From Bacillota bacterium (GTDB lineage Bacteria > Bacillota > Dethiobacteria > DTU022 > UBA8154), in the NCBI GenBank assembly GCA_012798755.1, contig JAAZMP010000009.1, positions 1-64,000 on the forward strand: 64,000 bases of DNA. The letters run 5' to 3'. This document shows positions 39,211-53,211 of this stretch, piece after piece. The notes beneath the pieces were generated by a model, which worked only from the letters and a program-made list of their open reading frames with translations, was not told the origin of the DNA and did no database searches. How positions within the stretch are numbered: position 1 is the first letter of the stretch; every line of letters starts with the position of its first letter. The position numbers were made by a program, and so were the translations under genes.

Positions 39211-41044
39211 TTTCTTCTTCCCCTCCTTCCCCGCTGAATTGGCCTATCTGTTGCTTGATCTCGGTATCAATTTCTTGCAACATGGCAAGATCCTCTTCCT
39301 CCACATATTTAGCCCTGGCAATACGCTCGCGGACCGGCAGGGCAAAAAGTTTTTCCAGATCCAGATCCAGCTCGCCTTTTTCCACTACTTTCAGGGCCTC
39401 GTGGTGGAAATTCAAAATGAGCTCCATCATACGAAATTGTTTGTCGATAGAAGTATAGGTATCCACATCGTGGAAAGAGTTCTGGTGGAGAAAATCTTCA
39501 CGCAGAGATTTGGCTGTCTCCAGCGTCAGCCTTTCTTCGGGAGAAAGGGCATCTATTCCTACCAAACGCACAATCTCCTCCAGTTCTGCTTCTTCCTGCA
39601 AAATACGCATGGCTTCGCGTCTCATTTCGATCCATTTTTCGCCCAATAATTCGCGGAAATAAGGATCGACGTTTTCTTGGTAGAGCGAATAGCTTAAAAG
39701 CCAGTTGATGGCCGGGAAGTGACGGCGGTAAGCCAGCGTAGCATCCAGGCTCCAAAAAACCTTCACCACGCGCAACGTAGCTTGTGTCACCGGTTCAGAA
39801 AGGTCACCACCGGGAGGTGAAACCGCTCCCACAACCGTTAGGGCACCGTCTCTGTTATCACTGCCCAAACAGATAGTCCTGCCGGCCCTTTCATAAAATT
39901 CCGCTACCCGTGAACCAAGGTAGGCGGGATAGCCTTCTTCACCGGGCATCTCTTCCAAACGCCCGGAAATTTCTCTGAGGGCCTCCGCCCAACGGGAGGT
40001 GGAATCGGCCATCAGAGCCACACTATAGCCCATATCCCGGAAGTACTCGGCAATGGTAATTCCTGTATAAATAGAGGCTTCCCGGGCCGCCACGGGCATA
40101 TTGGAGGTATTGGCAATCAGAACCGTTCTTTTCATTAAAGGCTCATCTGTTTGCGGATCCAACAGCTCCGGAAATTCCATGAGCACATCGGTCATCTCAT
40201 TACCGCGTTCCCCGCAGCCGATGTAAACAACTATTTCGGCATCGGCCCATTTGGCAAGCTGGTGCTGCGTTACGGTTTTACCGCTGCCAAAAGGCCCCGG
40301 AATGCAGGCAGTCCCGCCTTTGGCCACCGGGAAAAGGGTATCCAAAATACGTTGCCCGGTGATCAGGGGAATATAGGGCCCCAGTTTTTCCTTATAGGGA
40401 CGTCCCTCCCTCACCGGCCATTTTTGCATCATGGTAAGTTCTATGGTACCATTTTCTGTTTCCAGGCGGGCAATAATATCGGTCACCGTTGCTTTCTTTT
40501 GGGAAATCTCGATCACTTTGCCGGAAGCAATTTGAGGGGGCACCATGATGCGGTGTTCCACCGGAATCGTCTCCTGCACCGTCCCCAGTATATCCCCGGC
40601 CTGCACCGTATCGCCTATTTTAACACGAGGCACGAATTCCCACTCGCGCTCCCGGTCCAAGGCTACGGCCTCCACTCCTTTGGTAATATAGTCACCGGCC
40701 TTCTTCCAAACAACATCCAGTGGGCGCTGGACTCCATCGAAGATGGCCTCGATAAGGCCCGGCCCCAGCTCAACGCTTAAGGGCATACCCGTATTGTAGA
40801 CCGGTTCTCCCGGGCCAAGCCCGGCTGTCTCCTCGTAGACCTGGATGGAAGCTTGATCCCCGCGCACCTCAATGATCTCACCCAGCAGGCCGGTATCGCT
40901 GACCTTGACCATATCGTACATGCGGGCCTCGCCCATATTTTCAGCTATGACAAGCGGACCAGAAACTTTAATTACGCGACCTACCTCCAAGTTATCAACC
41001 CTCTTTCCTGAATAAGATATCTGCACCAATTGCTTTTTCAACAC
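39203..41044 (-). CDS. atpA: V/A-type ATPase catalytic subunit A
   Basis: [35 protein letters not shown]; start may be internal. Confidence 0.97.
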   Translation of the reverse strand: MLKKQLVQISYSGKRVDNLEVGRVIKVSGPLVIAENMGEARMYDMVKVSDTGLLGEIIEVRGDQASIQVYEETAGLGPGEPVYNTGMPLSVELGPGLIEAIFDGVQRPLDVVWKKAGDYITKGVEAVALDREREWEFVPRVKIGDTVQAGDILGTVQETIPVEHRIMVPPQIASGKVIEISQKKATVTDIIARLETENGTIELTMMQKWPVREGRPYKEKLGPYIPLITGQRILDTLFPVAKGGTACIPGPFGSGKTVTQHQLAKWADAEIVVYIGCGERGNEMTDVLMEFPELLDPQTDEPLMKRTVLIANTSNMPVAAREASIYTGITIAEYFRDMGYSVALMADSTSRWAEALREISGRLEEMPGEEGYPAYLGSRVAEFYERAGRTICLGSDNRDGALTVVGAVSPPGGDLSEPVTQATLRVVKVFWSLDATLAYRRHFPAINWLLSYSLYQENVDPYFRELLGEKWIEMRREAMRILQEEAELEEIVRLVGIDALSPEERLTLETAKSLREDFLHQNSFHDVDTYTSIDKQFRMMELILNFHHEALKVVEKGELDLDLEKLFALPVRERIARAKYVEEEDLAMLQEIDTEIKQQIGQFSGEGGEEEIA

Positions 41045-41327
41045 TTTCTTTAACCTTGCTGATACCGATACCTAAAGTTCCTTTGTTATTGGGAATGGGA
41101 AGAACGACCGGCAAAAAACGTTTGTTCAGCTCCGCAATGGGATCCTCCAGATGCTGAGCAAGTTCTTCCGTGATAAAAAGCACAGCATATTTTTCCCTTG
41201 ATACCTGCTTTAGCACCGCCAGCGCGGCCCCGGCATCGACCACGGGAAAAGTTGTCACACCCAGGGTTTTAAACCCCAAGATGGAATCTTTGTCACCGAT
41301 CACCGCGATTTTATACATAGACATCAC
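40995..41327 (-). CDS. V/A-type ATPase subunit F
   Basis: [25 protein letters not shown]. Confidence 0.93.
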   Translation of the reverse strand: MMSMYKIAVIGDKDSILGFKTLGVTTFPVVDAGAALAVLKQVSREKYAVLFITEELAQHLEDPIAELNKRFLPVVLPIPNNKGTLGIGISKVKESVEKAIGADILFRKEG

Positions 41328-42318
41328 GCAATCTCTCCCTGATCAGTTCGGTGGGCAATCCATTAATTTTTCCAACCAGTATCATGCGAATATTTTTAAT
41401 CTCAACTTCTTTGGCATATAGATAGCCGATCAAAGGCTCCAAGCCAAAAGGCCTTAGTTTCCCCTGCTGCAAATAAGCGGTGAGAAGATCATCGGCTTGT
41501 TTTTCGAAATGTGTAATGCTTCCTTTATCCTGCCATTCACGTACCCCTTCGCTGACCGCCGCAGCATAGTCGCTCATAGACAGGCGATCCTCTAAAAGCT
41601 CCAACGGCTCATCAAGAAGATCTAAGAACAGATCGGCGGGAAGCCGGCCATAGGGAAGAAGTGCCTTTTGTAAAAATTCCTTATCGAAGCCGATGCGTTT
41701 CACACGTAAAAAAGTCTTGATATTCGTTAAATCCGCCTCTCTTATGAACAAACCTTCCAAAATTGCAGAACGCAATTTACGTGCCGTGCCAATAAGCATG
41801 GCATACAAAGTCCGATCCAGGTAGAGATCTATCATCTGGGGATCTCCGGAAACTATGAATTCTTCTGCAATTTGCTCTACAGAGGCACGTAGGGCCCCGG
41901 GCAGTTCCTGAAAATTTTCCTCGGAAACTATAGAACGTAATTTGTCAATGGGTATTGTGCCTACAGGAATCAGGAGCGTATCGGCATTCTCCTCCAGATA
42001 TTTGGCTTTTAACAGCACCTTTAAATTATGGAAATCATATTTTAAGGAAATTAAATCCGTAAAATGGGCTTCGGGATTGATTTTCCGGACCAGCAGATAG
42101 GTGCGTTGGATTTCTTCCTGCAAAATATCTTCAAAATCATGGACGCTGTCCAGTTCGGCCACCATATTGGCATAATCTGTTTCGGCCAACACCTTCAGCG
42201 CCTCGTCCGCTGTAGAAGCCTCGACCATTCTTTCCAGTTTGCTTTTATCTAAAAGGCGTGTTTCTAATACTCTGATTCGCCCCACTGCATAGGCATAGAT
42301 TGTCTCGCTAACAGGCAT
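41311..42318 (-). CDS. V/A-type ATPase subunit C
   Basis: YAYAVGRIRVLETRLLDKSKLERMVEA; operon position. Confidence 0.93.
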   Translation of the reverse strand: MPVSETIYAYAVGRIRVLETRLLDKSKLERMVEASTADEALKVLAETDYANMVAELDSVHDFEDILQEEIQRTYLLVRKINPEAHFTDLISLKYDFHNLKVLLKAKYLEENADTLLIPVGTIPIDKLRSIVSEENFQELPGALRASVEQIAEEFIVSGDPQMIDLYLDRTLYAMLIGTARKLRSAILEGLFIREADLTNIKTFLRVKRIGFDKEFLQKALLPYGRLPADLFLDLLDEPLELLEDRLSMSDYAAAVSEGVREWQDKGSITHFEKQADDLLTAYLQQGKLRPFGLEPLIGYLYAKEVEIKNIRMILVGKINGLPTELIRERLRDVYV

Positions 42319-42354
42319 CTCTTTTTGCCCCCTTCCGATCCCGCGCTAAAAAAA

Positions 42355-42972
42355 TCATCTTTCTCCAAAGAGCAATGAGGCTACTTCCGGCTCTAACTCG
42401 TCTCTTTGCATCTCTAAAAGTGCCTGGAATGTGTTGTTGATCTCCACCCCGCCGGATTGTAAAATAAAGCCGCCTTTTATATCCGGGGCCTCCGGCCCCA
42501 AGGAGGGCTTGCCTTTCCGCCCTGTAGCAGTAAGTTCACGCCTAAGGTTTTTCCAAAATTTGGCGGGGATTTTATCTTTATCCCGCGGCGAAAGAATGAC
42601 TGTCTCCTCGCCTGTTTTCATCGAAGCAAGGAGCATTTTTTGTAAATATTCCAAGTATGCATCCTTTTCAAGGTTTGTTAATTCGGCAAGTGCCTGCTCG
42701 AAAGCCTTTTCAATCATTTCTTGTTTGGCCGCCAACATGTCTTTACGCGCATCCAGCTGGGCCATGCCCAGGATACGCCGTTTTTGTTCTTCCGCTTCTT
42801 TTTGCGCGCGTTCCAGGATCCGTTCTTTTCTTTCAGCGGTTTCTTTTTCCGCACCGGCACGAATGCCGTTGGCTTTTTCAGTTGCCTCCGCCACAATTTT
42901 TTCGGCTTGGGCCCGGGCATCATTTAGTATGCGCCGGCTGATCCTTTCCGCTCCCTCTGACATAGTGAACAC
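42355..42972 (-). CDS. V/A-type ATPase subunit E
   Basis: Alanine/charged coiled coil, ISRRILNDARAQAEKIVAEATEKAN; operon position. Confidence 0.9.
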   Translation of the reverse strand: MFTMSEGAERISRRILNDARAQAEKIVAEATEKANGIRAGAEKETAERKERILERAQKEAEEQKRRILGMAQLDARKDMLAAKQEMIEKAFEQALAELTNLEKDAYLEYLQKMLLASMKTGEETVILSPRDKDKIPAKFWKNLRRELTATGRKGKPSLGPEAPDIKGGFILQSGGVEINNTFQALLEMQRDELEPEVASLLFGER

Positions 42973-43002
42973 TCCCTTCGAAGCTATACCTGTAAGGCAA
43001 TC

Positions 43003-45413
<2,411 letters not shown>

Positions 45414-45427
<14 letters not shown>

Positions 45428-45752
45428 TGATTTTCACAACCTTCCCGGCAATCATAGCTACTGCCTCCGGCAGCCGGGCCGCGGCCTTTGATTTAATAGC
45501 CTCGATTTCCCCTTGATGAGCATCTGCCTGGGCGGCAGCTTCCTTTTTTGCTTCCGCCTCCGCTTTGGCCAGCATCTCTTTAGAGCGGTTCCCGGCAGCT
45601 GCAATACCTTCCTTTACCAATTGCGCAGCTTCGTTTTCGGCCTCCCTGATAATTTGTCGTGCTTTTTGCCGCGCCTCCCGTATCAGTTCATCTGCCTGTC
45701 GCTCTGTTTCCTTAATCGACTCCAGAAGCCTTACCGTCAAACGCCTCACCAC
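45414..45752 (-). CDS. V/A-type ATPase subunit G/H-like
   Basis: LLESIKETERQADELIREARQKARQIIREAENEAAQL coiled coil; first gene of operon. Confidence 0.85.
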
Positions 45753-45870
45753 CCTCCAGATCTGTTTTTACCGAAATTCATCTTTAAAATAAAAAAAATT
45801 AAAAGCAAGGTTTTAAATTTTATTACGCTACGCTCACCCCCGTAAACGCCTTCTTGTCCCCTGCAGTACC

Positions 45871-45918
45871 CGAGTAAGCCTTCATTCAACCTTACGAGTA
45901 AGCCTTCATTCAATCTTA
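45871..45918. repeat. 24-bp x2 tandem repeat upstream of V-ATPase operon
   Basis: CGAGTAAGCCTTCATTCAACCTTA / CGAGTAAGCCTTCATTCAATCTTA, one mismatch. Confidence 0.9.
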
Positions 45919-45987
45919 AAGAATAGTATTCGACAATCATTTTAAAATACCTTTTACCTTTTTTAAAAACAAAGTGTAAAATTATGT

Positions 45988-46497
45988 TTAAGGAAGCATT
46001 ACCACTTCTATTCCGGCTTCGGCAAATAATTGTTCGGCCAGCCCATCAGGATAACCTTCCTTCAAGACAACTTTTTCAATAGCAGAATTGATAAGCATTT
46101 TGGCGCATAGGGAACAAGGGTAATGAGTGCAATAAAGGATCGCCCCCTGGATAGAAATCCCATGCAAAGCACCTTGGATAATGGCATTTTGTTCAGCGTG
46201 CAATCCCCTGCACAGCTCATGCCGTTCCCCGGAAGGTACATTTTTTTCCCGGCGCAGGCAGCCTACCTCCCGACAATGTTTAAGCCCGCTGGGGGCTCCG
46301 TTATAGCCTGTTGTTAAAAGCCGCCTGTCCTTGACTAAGACAGCCCCTACTTTTCTGCGCAAACACGTTGAACGCCCGGCAACCACTGTAGCAATTTCCA
46401 TAAAATAGCTATCCCAGGACGGCCGTACCAATCTCCCCAGCTCCCTCTCATCGTAGTTGCAATCTAAAGATCCTCGTATAATGGAAAACGGGCACAA
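45988..46497 (-). CDS. comEB: dCMP deaminase family protein (ComEB-like)
   Basis: [45 protein letters not shown]. Confidence 0.93.
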   Translation of the reverse strand: MCPFSIIRGSLDCNYDERELGRLVRPSWDSYFMEIATVVAGRSTCLRRKVGAVLVKDRRLLTTGYNGAPSGLKHCREVGCLRREKNVPSGERHELCRGLHAEQNAIIQGALHGISIQGAILYCTHYPCSLCAKMLINSAIEKVVLKEGYPDGLAEQLFAEAGIEVVMLP

Positions 46498-47729
46498 AGC
46501 CTTTTGACTTCCCGCTCAACCCTGGTGAGCATAATAGGGTTTCGACGTTCCTCAATCGCTTTGTTGATCAGTTCAGCTATGATTTCCATTTCACCTTCCT
46601 GCATACCACGGGAAGTTATTGCCGGTGTCCCCAATCTAATCCCACTGGTAACAACAGGGCTTTGGGGATCGTTGGGAACAGGGTTTTTGTTCACGGTGAT
46701 GCCTATTTTATCCAATATGCTTTCCGCTTCCCGACCGGTTATTTTTTTATTCCGCAGATCTGCCAGCATGAGGTGATTGTCAGTACCGCCGGAAACAAGT
46801 TTAAAATCCAGCTTACGCAGTTTTTTTGCCAAAACATCAGCGTTTTTAAGAACCTGCTTTTGGTAAAGACGGAATTCTTCTCCCTGGGCCTCCTTAAAAG
46901 AAACCGCTTTGGCAGCAATGGCATGCATAAGCGGCCCCCCTTGTACACCGGGAAAAACAGCTCTGTCAATGGCCTGGGCGAACTCCCGGCGGCAAAGAAT
47001 CAGTCCGCCTCTGGCACCTCTAAGAGTTTTATGGGTCGTACTCGTTATAAATTCTGCATGTGGAACAGGATCAGGGTGCAAACCTGCTGCCACCAGTCCG
47101 GCGATATGGGCCATATCTACCATAAGATAGGCTCCGGCCGCTTTGGCTATCTCCTCAAAAGCAGCAAAATCAATTTTCCGCGGGTAGGCGCTGGCACCGG
47201 CAATAATCAAGCGGGGCCGGTGTTTCAGGGCCAGTTTTTTTACTTCCTCCATATCGATATAGCCCGTCCCGGAATCCACCCCATAGCTATGAAACTTGTA
47301 AAAATTACCCGAAATATTTACCGGGCTTCCATGGGTCAGGTGGCCCCCGTGAGCCAGTCTCATGCCTAAAACAGGATCGCCGGGCTTCAAAACGGCCAAA
47401 TAAACAGCTGTATTGGCCTGTGTGCCGGCGTGAGGTTGGACGTTGGCGTGTTCGGCCCCAAAAAGGTCCATGGCCCTCGTAATCGCCAGGTGTTCTACAA
47501 CATCAGCATATTCACAACCGCCGTAATAACGCTGTCCCGGGTAACCCTCGGCATATTTGTTGGTCAACACCGAACCTTGCGCTTCCAGCACTCCCCTGCT
47601 GGCGTAGTTCTCGGAGGCAATCAATATTATTCTTTCCTGCTGCCTGTGTTTTTCATTTTCCAAAGCCTTGGCTATCTGGGGATCTATCATATATAGTATG
47701 CTTTTTCTTTTGCTTCTTTTCAAGGTCAT
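46464..47729 (-). CDS. glyA: serine hydroxymethyltransferase
   Basis: [55 protein letters not shown]. Confidence 0.98.
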   Translation of the reverse strand: MTLKRSKRKSILYMIDPQIAKALENEKHRQQERIILIASENYASRGVLEAQGSVLTNKYAEGYPGQRYYGGCEYADVVEHLAITRAMDLFGAEHANVQPHAGTQANTAVYLAVLKPGDPVLGMRLAHGGHLTHGSPVNISGNFYKFHSYGVDSGTGYIDMEEVKKLALKHRPRLIIAGASAYPRKIDFAAFEEIAKAAGAYLMVDMAHIAGLVAAGLHPDPVPHAEFITSTTHKTLRGARGGLILCRREFAQAIDRAVFPGVQGGPLMHAIAAKAVSFKEAQGEEFRLYQKQVLKNADVLAKKLRKLDFKLVSGGTDNHLMLADLRNKKITGREAESILDKIGITVNKNPVPNDPQSPVVTSGIRLGTPAITSRGMQEGEMEIIAELINKAIEERRNPIMLTRVEREVKRLCARFPLYEDL

Positions 47730-47792
47730 TACCTAAACCCGGCCCATCTTAAAAAGCCGGGGCTATGCCCCCTTTCAACTTCTCGGCTTGTA

Positions 47793-48254
47793 TTAAGTTT
47801 CTCCCAGAAAGTTTTTTTCTTCCAGTTCAGCGATCTTTTTTATTCTTTCCAGATGCCTGCCGCCCTCAAAATTTGTCTCTAAAAAAACATCAACTATTTC
47901 CAGAGCCAACCTCTTTTCCAAAACCCTGGCACCAAGCGTTAAAATATTGGCGTCATTGTGCCTCCTGGCACAGCTTGCCGAAAAACGATCAAAGCACAAT
48001 GCGGCCCTGATCCCTTTTAATTTGTTGGCTGTAATTGCCACCCCAATGCCGGTTCCACAAACAAGAATCCCTGTTTTACAATTGCCTTTCTGCACGGCAT
48101 CTGCAGCCTTATAGGCAAAATCCGGATAGTCTACAGGATCGCTGTTAAAAGTGCCAAAATCTTCATATGGTACGCCTTTTTTGGCAAGGTGGCTCTTGAT
48201 ATGTTCCTTCAACACAAAACCGGCATGATCGCAAGCCAAAGCAATTTCAGACAT
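47793..48254 (-). CDS. rpiB: ribose 5-phosphate isomerase B
   Basis: IALACDHAGFVLKEHIK, GILVCGTGIGVAITANK. Confidence 0.96.
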   Translation of the reverse strand: MSEIALACDHAGFVLKEHIKSHLAKKGVPYEDFGTFNSDPVDYPDFAYKAADAVQKGNCKTGILVCGTGIGVAITANKLKGIRAALCFDRFSASCARRHNDANILTLGARVLEKRLALEIVDVFLETNFEGGRHLERIKKIAELEEKNFLGET

Positions 48255-48312
48255 GATCTTCCCCTCGTTTTTTTATTTAGTTCTCCCTAATCAGTCTTTT
48301 TCCTGCAAAGAC

Positions 48313-48813
48313 TTATTTTTGGGGTGACACTGTACCTTTGTTCTCGATAACATCCAACTTGGCGATTACTTTTTTTAGGGCCTCCTTCAGTTCCCCGGCG
48401 ACCTTTCGATAGCTGGCCAGGCCCCGGCCATAAGGATCGGATATCCCTTTATTGGCTTTTTCGGCATATTCCAGCAAAAGACATACTTTTTCTTTGGCCT
48501 GGGGATAAAAATCCAGAAGAAAATCCTTCTGTGCAGTGGTCATCGCAAAAACAATATCTGCTTTTTCGAGCAACGTTGCAGTAACCATGGTAGAACGGTG
48601 GTCGCTTAAATCAATACCTTTTTCATAAAGAATTTCCAGTGCTTCTTCACTGGCGCCCAGTCCCTCCAAAGCCCCTACTCCGGCGGAATAAACTTTAACA
48701 TTTATATTTTTTCGCGGGGAATCGCACCACATTTTTTCAAACAGGCCCTTTGCCATCACACTGCGGCAAGTATTGCCGGTACAGACAAAAAGAACGTTTA
48801 GGGTTTTGGGCAT
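48313..48813 (-). CDS. ywlE: low-molecular-weight protein phosphatase (YwlE-like)
   Basis: VLFVCTGNTCRSVMAK, DPYGRGLASYR. Confidence 0.93.
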   Translation of the reverse strand: MPKTLNVLFVCTGNTCRSVMAKGLFEKMWCDSPRKNINVKVYSAGVGALEGLGASEEALEILYEKGIDLSDHRSTMVTATLLEKADIVFAMTTAQKDFLLDFYPQAKEKVCLLLEYAEKANKGISDPYGRGLASYRKVAGELKEALKKVIAKLDVIENKGTVSPQK

Positions 48814-48909
48814 GTTATATCACATCCTACCTTATTTAAAAGCCCGCATCAAACTAATTTGGATCCGGTTTTCCAATTTTCCCCTGCGTATCGCAGTATA
48901 CAGGAGCTT

Positions 48910-50001
48910 TTAAGGAACTATGATCTTTGTAGCTGCTTTACGCAAACGGTTCATCACAGCATGGCCTATCTCCTTTTCCTCCAAACCTTCGGCAATAATC
49001 ACATCCACATCCAGGAAATCTTTGCTGCGCAGCACGGCAAAAAGCCGTTCCGCAGCAAGACACGGATCCTTTTTAGAGCTTAACACTTTGATCACCGGCG
49101 CCGCGTAAAAATCCCGCGATTCCTCAAAAAGAATGAGGCCCACCTTATAGCCTTCTTGTGCCAACTTTTTGTTTAAATCCGCCAGCTTTCGCCTCTGGTC
49201 TGCCCCCTCACCTTCAACGAGGTACAAAGGCGTTTGGGGAGCATAATGCCTGTATTTCATTCCCGGGGATGAGGGAGTGCCCTTAAAATCCTTGCTTTGC
49301 TGCCTCCTAGCAAAATCCATAACTTTGCTTTGCAAAACATCCTGCAGCATTTCCAAGGTTATACCTCCGGGCCGCAGCAACGCCGGCGGATCGGAGAGAA
49401 AACTAAGCACCGTGGATTCCACACCTATGGAACAGGATCCCCCATCCAGCACGGCATCAATACTGCCGGCCATATCATCCAAAACGTGCCCGGCCGTAGT
49501 CGGGCTGGGATGCCCGGAAAGGTTGGCACTGGGTGCAGCTAAAGGAATACCTGCTTTGGCCATAAGTTTCAAAGCCAAAGGATGCGCGGGAACGCGTACA
49601 GCTACCGAAGAAAGCCCGGCTGTAATTATATCGGGAACATGCTTTTTTTTTGCCAAAACCAGGGTTAAAGGACCCGGCCAAAATTTTTCAGCTAATAAAA
49701 CAGCCTCCCGGGGGATGGAGCACACAAGATCCCGGGCCTGTTCTATTCCGGTAATGTGAACAATAAGAGGATTGTCCGGCGGTCTTTTTTTTACCCTGTA
49801 GATTTCCTTTACAGCCTGGAGGTTTAAAGCATTGGCCCCCAAACCATAAACCGTTTCCGTGGGGAAAGCAACAAGGCCGCCGTTTCTAAGAATTTCCGCT
49901 GCATATGCAAGGGCACAATCTTCCTCTGAAGGATTTTTTGCTTTTAGTATGATCGTTCCTTTAACACAAGGCCATGCCAAATCCTTTGCGCACCTCCGCA
50001 A
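48910..50001 (-). CDS. tsaC: threonylcarbamoyl-AMP synthase (Sua5/YwlC)
   Basis: GGLVAFPTETVYGLGANAL, KRPPDNPLIVHI, PAHPLALKLMAKAGIPLAAPSANLSGHPSPT; C-terminal Sua5 domain. Confidence 0.96.
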   Translation of the reverse strand: MRRCAKDLAWPCVKGTIILKAKNPSEEDCALAYAAEILRNGGLVAFPTETVYGLGANALNLQAVKEIYRVKKRPPDNPLIVHITGIEQARDLVCSIPREAVLLAEKFWPGPLTLVLAKKKHVPDIITAGLSSVAVRVPAHPLALKLMAKAGIPLAAPSANLSGHPSPTTAGHVLDDMAGSIDAVLDGGSCSIGVESTVLSFLSDPPALLRPGGITLEMLQDVLQSKVMDFARRQQSKDFKGTPSSPGMKYRHYAPQTPLYLVEGEGADQRRKLADLNKKLAQEGYKVGLILFEESRDFYAAPVIKVLSSKKDPCLAAERLFAVLRSKDFLDVDVIIAEGLEEKEIGHAVMNRLRKAATKIIVP

Positions 50002-50153
50002 AAACCATAACTTTGAATCCCATTTTAAAATATTACCACAAACTCATGTTATTTGATATAATAATCTGGCGGGATATTTATTTTTCCGGTATTTACAATC
50101 ATAACATATCCCTTATCTTTTGTAACATCCTGCTGAAAGGAGATAAATTTTCC

Positions 50154-51368
50154 ATGCAGGTATTGCATTTAGAATGTCCCTCCGGTGCTGCCGGAGATAT
50201 GATCCTGGCTGCTTTACTCGACTGCGGCCTTTCATTTAAAATGCTGAAAGAACAGCTGTCTTTGCTGTCGTTGGAAGGCTATACTTTAAAAAGTGAACGC
50301 GCAGATAAAAAAGGGCTCTCCGCTTTGCAGATAAAAATTTGCGTAACAGAAAAACAGCCCTACCGCAATTTTCCCGAAATCACGAAGCTGATCACAAAAT
50401 CAGGGCTGTCAAATCCGGTCAAAGAAAAAAGTATCGCCGTTTTCCAAACCCTGGCGGAGGCTGAAGCCAAAGTCCACGGGATTCCTGCGGATAAAGTTCA
50501 TTTTCATGAGGTAGGGGCCGTAGATTCTATTATAGATATCGTGGGCAGTATTATTGTCCTGGAGATGTTGGCTGTGGATAAGATTTCCTGTTCGCCCCTT
50601 CCCCTGGGAAAAGGCTGGATAAAAGCAGGGCATGGCTGGATCCCTTTACCGGCACCGGCCACTATGGAAATAATAAAAAAATGTCGAATCCCCTGTTATG
50701 GGCTATCCTTGGAAGAAGAAACCGTAACCCCTACGGGAGCAGCCCTTCTGGGTACCCTTTGTTCTGATTTTATACCGCTGCCTCCCATGATTGTCGAAAA
50801 AATAGGTTACGGTGCGGGCACCAAAGATTTTGATCGTCCCAACATTATCAGGGCCTTCAAGGGCATGTTGACCGACGCTTCAACATCCTTGTCCGATGAT
50901 GATGCCTTTACACTGGAAAACCTCCGGGCCGAACCGCTGGAGATAATCGAAGCCAATATAGATGACCTTAACCCTGAAATTTATGGCTACGTCCTGGAAA
51001 AACTTTTTTCCTCCGGCGCTCTGGATGTTTATTTTACCCCTATCCAGATGAAAAAAAACAGGCCTGCCGTTAAGATTACCGTCCTGGCAAACCCCCAAAA
51101 ATCCCATCAGTTGGGCAAAATCCTGCTCCGGGAAACCACCACAATAGGGTACAGGCGCCAAAGTGCCGAAAAAATCATGCTGCCCAGGACAAAGTCCTCA
51201 GTGGAAACACCCTGGGGACCGGTAAAAGTTGTTACTGCCGGACAGCCCCCGCATTACCACAACATTGCCCCGGAACATGACGACTGCCTACGCATTGCAC
51301 GCAAACATAACATACCCCTGAAGAATGTCTACCGGCACGTCTGGAAAGCCTTTGGGTATTCCACCTGA
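50154..51368 (+). CDS. larC: LarC-family nickel insertion protein
   Basis: ECPSGAAGDMILAALLDCGL, VHFHEVGAVDSIIDIVGS, IEANIDDLNPEIYGYVLEKLFSSGALDVYFTPIQMKKNRPA; RBS AAAGGAGAT precedes ATG. Confidence 0.94.
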   Translation: MQVLHLECPSGAAGDMILAALLDCGLSFKMLKEQLSLLSLEGYTLKSERADKKGLSALQIKICVTEKQPYRNFPEITKLITKSGLSNPVKEKSIAVFQTLAEAEAKVHGIPADKVHFHEVGAVDSIIDIVGSIIVLEMLAVDKISCSPLPLGKGWIKAGHGWIPLPAPATMEIIKKCRIPCYGLSLEEETVTPTGAALLGTLCSDFIPLPPMIVEKIGYGAGTKDFDRPNIIRAFKGMLTDASTSLSDDDAFTLENLRAEPLEIIEANIDDLNPEIYGYVLEKLFSSGALDVYFTPIQMKKNRPAVKITVLANPQKSHQLGKILLRETTTIGYRRQSAEKIMLPRTKSSVETPWGPVKVVTAGQPPHYHNIAPEHDDCLRIARKHNIPLKNVYRHVWKAFGYST

Positions 51369-51424
51369 TCAAACCACCGCAGCGTGCCTAAATGTTTGTC
51401 TGCAGTTTTTTTCACGCCAGGCTT

Positions 51425-53038
51425 TCAAAATTCACCAACAACCATCTGCGCCAGGTTGGTGCAGTGATCGGCAATCCTTTCCAGGTTGCTTAAAACATCG
51501 AGATAGATAACCCCCGCTGCCGGAACACATTCTTTGCGGTTGACCCGATCGATATGGCTTTTTCGTAAGATCCTTTCCATTTCATCAATAAAGTCATCTT
51601 CACGTATTATCTCCATGGCCAGCTGAACATTTTCCTCCGCAAAGGCTTTAATAGCTTTGGAAAGCATGCAGTCAACCCTTTCAAAAAAACCATATATCTC
51701 CTGCTTGGCAACCTCCGAAACCTGAAGTTTGCCCTCCATAACCAGTTCCGCACAATGGACAATATTTTGGGCATGATCCCCGATACGTTCCAGATCATTG
51801 GCCGCACTCATCATCCCTGAAATACTAGTCGTCTGCTGGCGGATCAAAGAATGCTGTGACAGTTCCTGAAGATAAAGATTAATCTCCCTTTCCTGCCCAT
51901 CCAAAAGATCTTCCACTTGCAAAACATGTGGTATTTTCTTCCTATTTAGATTGCAGAAAACATCCACTGCCTCTACGACCATATCGTGAGCCATATTGGC
52001 CATTCTTAAGATTTCCTGTCGACAGGAGTTTATAGCTGCTGCCGGCGTTCTCAAAATTCTTTTATCCAGATACTTTGGTCCCATTTCCACAATCTTTTCT
52101 TCACCGGGAGCAATTTGGTTTATAAAAGTAACAAAATACTTGAAAAAAGGAAAGACAATGATTGTATTTAGAACGTTGAAAAGTGTATGTGCATTGGCCA
52201 CCTGCCGGGCAACGATATGGGCAGACTGCAAAACCAAAAAGGTGAAAGGCTTTAAAAAAACTAGGGCCAACAAAACACCGAAAACATTGAAGATAATATG
52301 GGAAAAAGCGGCCCTTTTGGCGGACAATGAAGCCCCTACGCTGGCTATAAGAACAGTGATACAGGTGCCAACATTAGTACCAAGAATCAACGGAATGGCC
52401 GATTCTATACCAATCAGATTCTGCAGGGCCAAAGCGATAATGATACCGGTTGCCGCACTGCTGCTTTGGATAACCGCTGTAAAAAGAGCCGAAAACAAAA
52501 CACCAAGTAAAGGACGGTGTCCTGCCTTTACCAACATACTAAGAAAAAATTCGCTTTCCTTCAAAGGCAGTACAGCCTCAGACATGGTAATCATGCCCAA
52601 AAACAATAACCCAAAACCAAGAATGGTTTGACCCATATAACGATATACTTTGCGACGACCAAAAAAATTGATAAGTCCACCAACGCCAATAAAGGGGAAA
52701 GCCAAACTTTCAAGTTTAAAAGATATTATTTGTGCTGTAACAGTTGTCCCGATGTTAGCACCCATGATAGCGCTGACAGCTTGAGAAAGGTTCATTAGAC
52801 CGGCATTTACAAAACTAACCAGCATCACCGTCGTAGTGCTGCTGCTTTGAACTAAAACGGTTACCAGAATCCCTGTAAAAACCCCGATGACAGGCTTGCC
52901 GGTTAGCACCTTTAGAATATGTCTAAGTTTATCACCGGCCACTTTTTGCATCCCTGAGGCCATCATTTGAATTCCAAAAAGAAACAGGCCAAGACCGCTG
53001 AGCATGCCCACGGCAACAAGCCAGGCGTTCAAAAGCAA
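51425..53038 (-). CDS. Na/Pi symporter family protein with C-terminal PhoU-like domain
   Basis: GLGLFLFGIQMMASGMQK, VQSSSTTTVMLVSFVNAG, QSSSAATGIIIALA; PhoU-like ANDLERIGDHAQNI. Confidence 0.94.
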   Translation of the reverse strand: MLLNAWLVAVGMLSGLGLFLFGIQMMASGMQKVAGDKLRHILKVLTGKPVIGVFTGILVTVLVQSSSTTTVMLVSFVNAGLMNLSQAVSAIMGANIGTTVTAQIISFKLESLAFPFIGVGGLINFFGRRKVYRYMGQTILGFGLLFLGMITMSEAVLPLKESEFFLSMLVKAGHRPLLGVLFSALFTAVIQSSSAATGIIIALALQNLIGIESAIPLILGTNVGTCITVLIASVGASLSAKRAAFSHIIFNVFGVLLALVFLKPFTFLVLQSAHIVARQVANAHTLFNVLNTIIVFPFFKYFVTFINQIAPGEEKIVEMGPKYLDKRILRTPAAAINSCRQEILRMANMAHDMVVEAVDVFCNLNRKKIPHVLQVEDLLDGQEREINLYLQELSQHSLIRQQTTSISGMMSAANDLERIGDHAQNIVHCAELVMEGKLQVSEVAKQEIYGFFERVDCMLSKAIKAFAEENVQLAMEIIREDDFIDEMERILRKSHIDRVNRKECVPAAGVIYLDVLSNLERIADHCTNLAQMVVGEF

Positions 53039-53211
53039 CCCTCCCCGTTATCGTATTCAATACAAAAGCAATTGTAGGATTCTGTATTATGTTGTATTTT
53101 CCCTTTTTATATGACAACAAAAAATTAAATCCGCAATACTTTAAATTATGAGTTAAATTGCGGATTTCCACGATCCTCCCCGCTAATTCTTAAAATTATC
53201 GGGATCATGGC

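Noticed and set aside
40151-40780. 209-aa + strand ORF
   Set aside because: Antisense of V-ATPase subunit A.
46662-47369. 235-aa + strand ORF
   Set aside because: Antisense of glyA.
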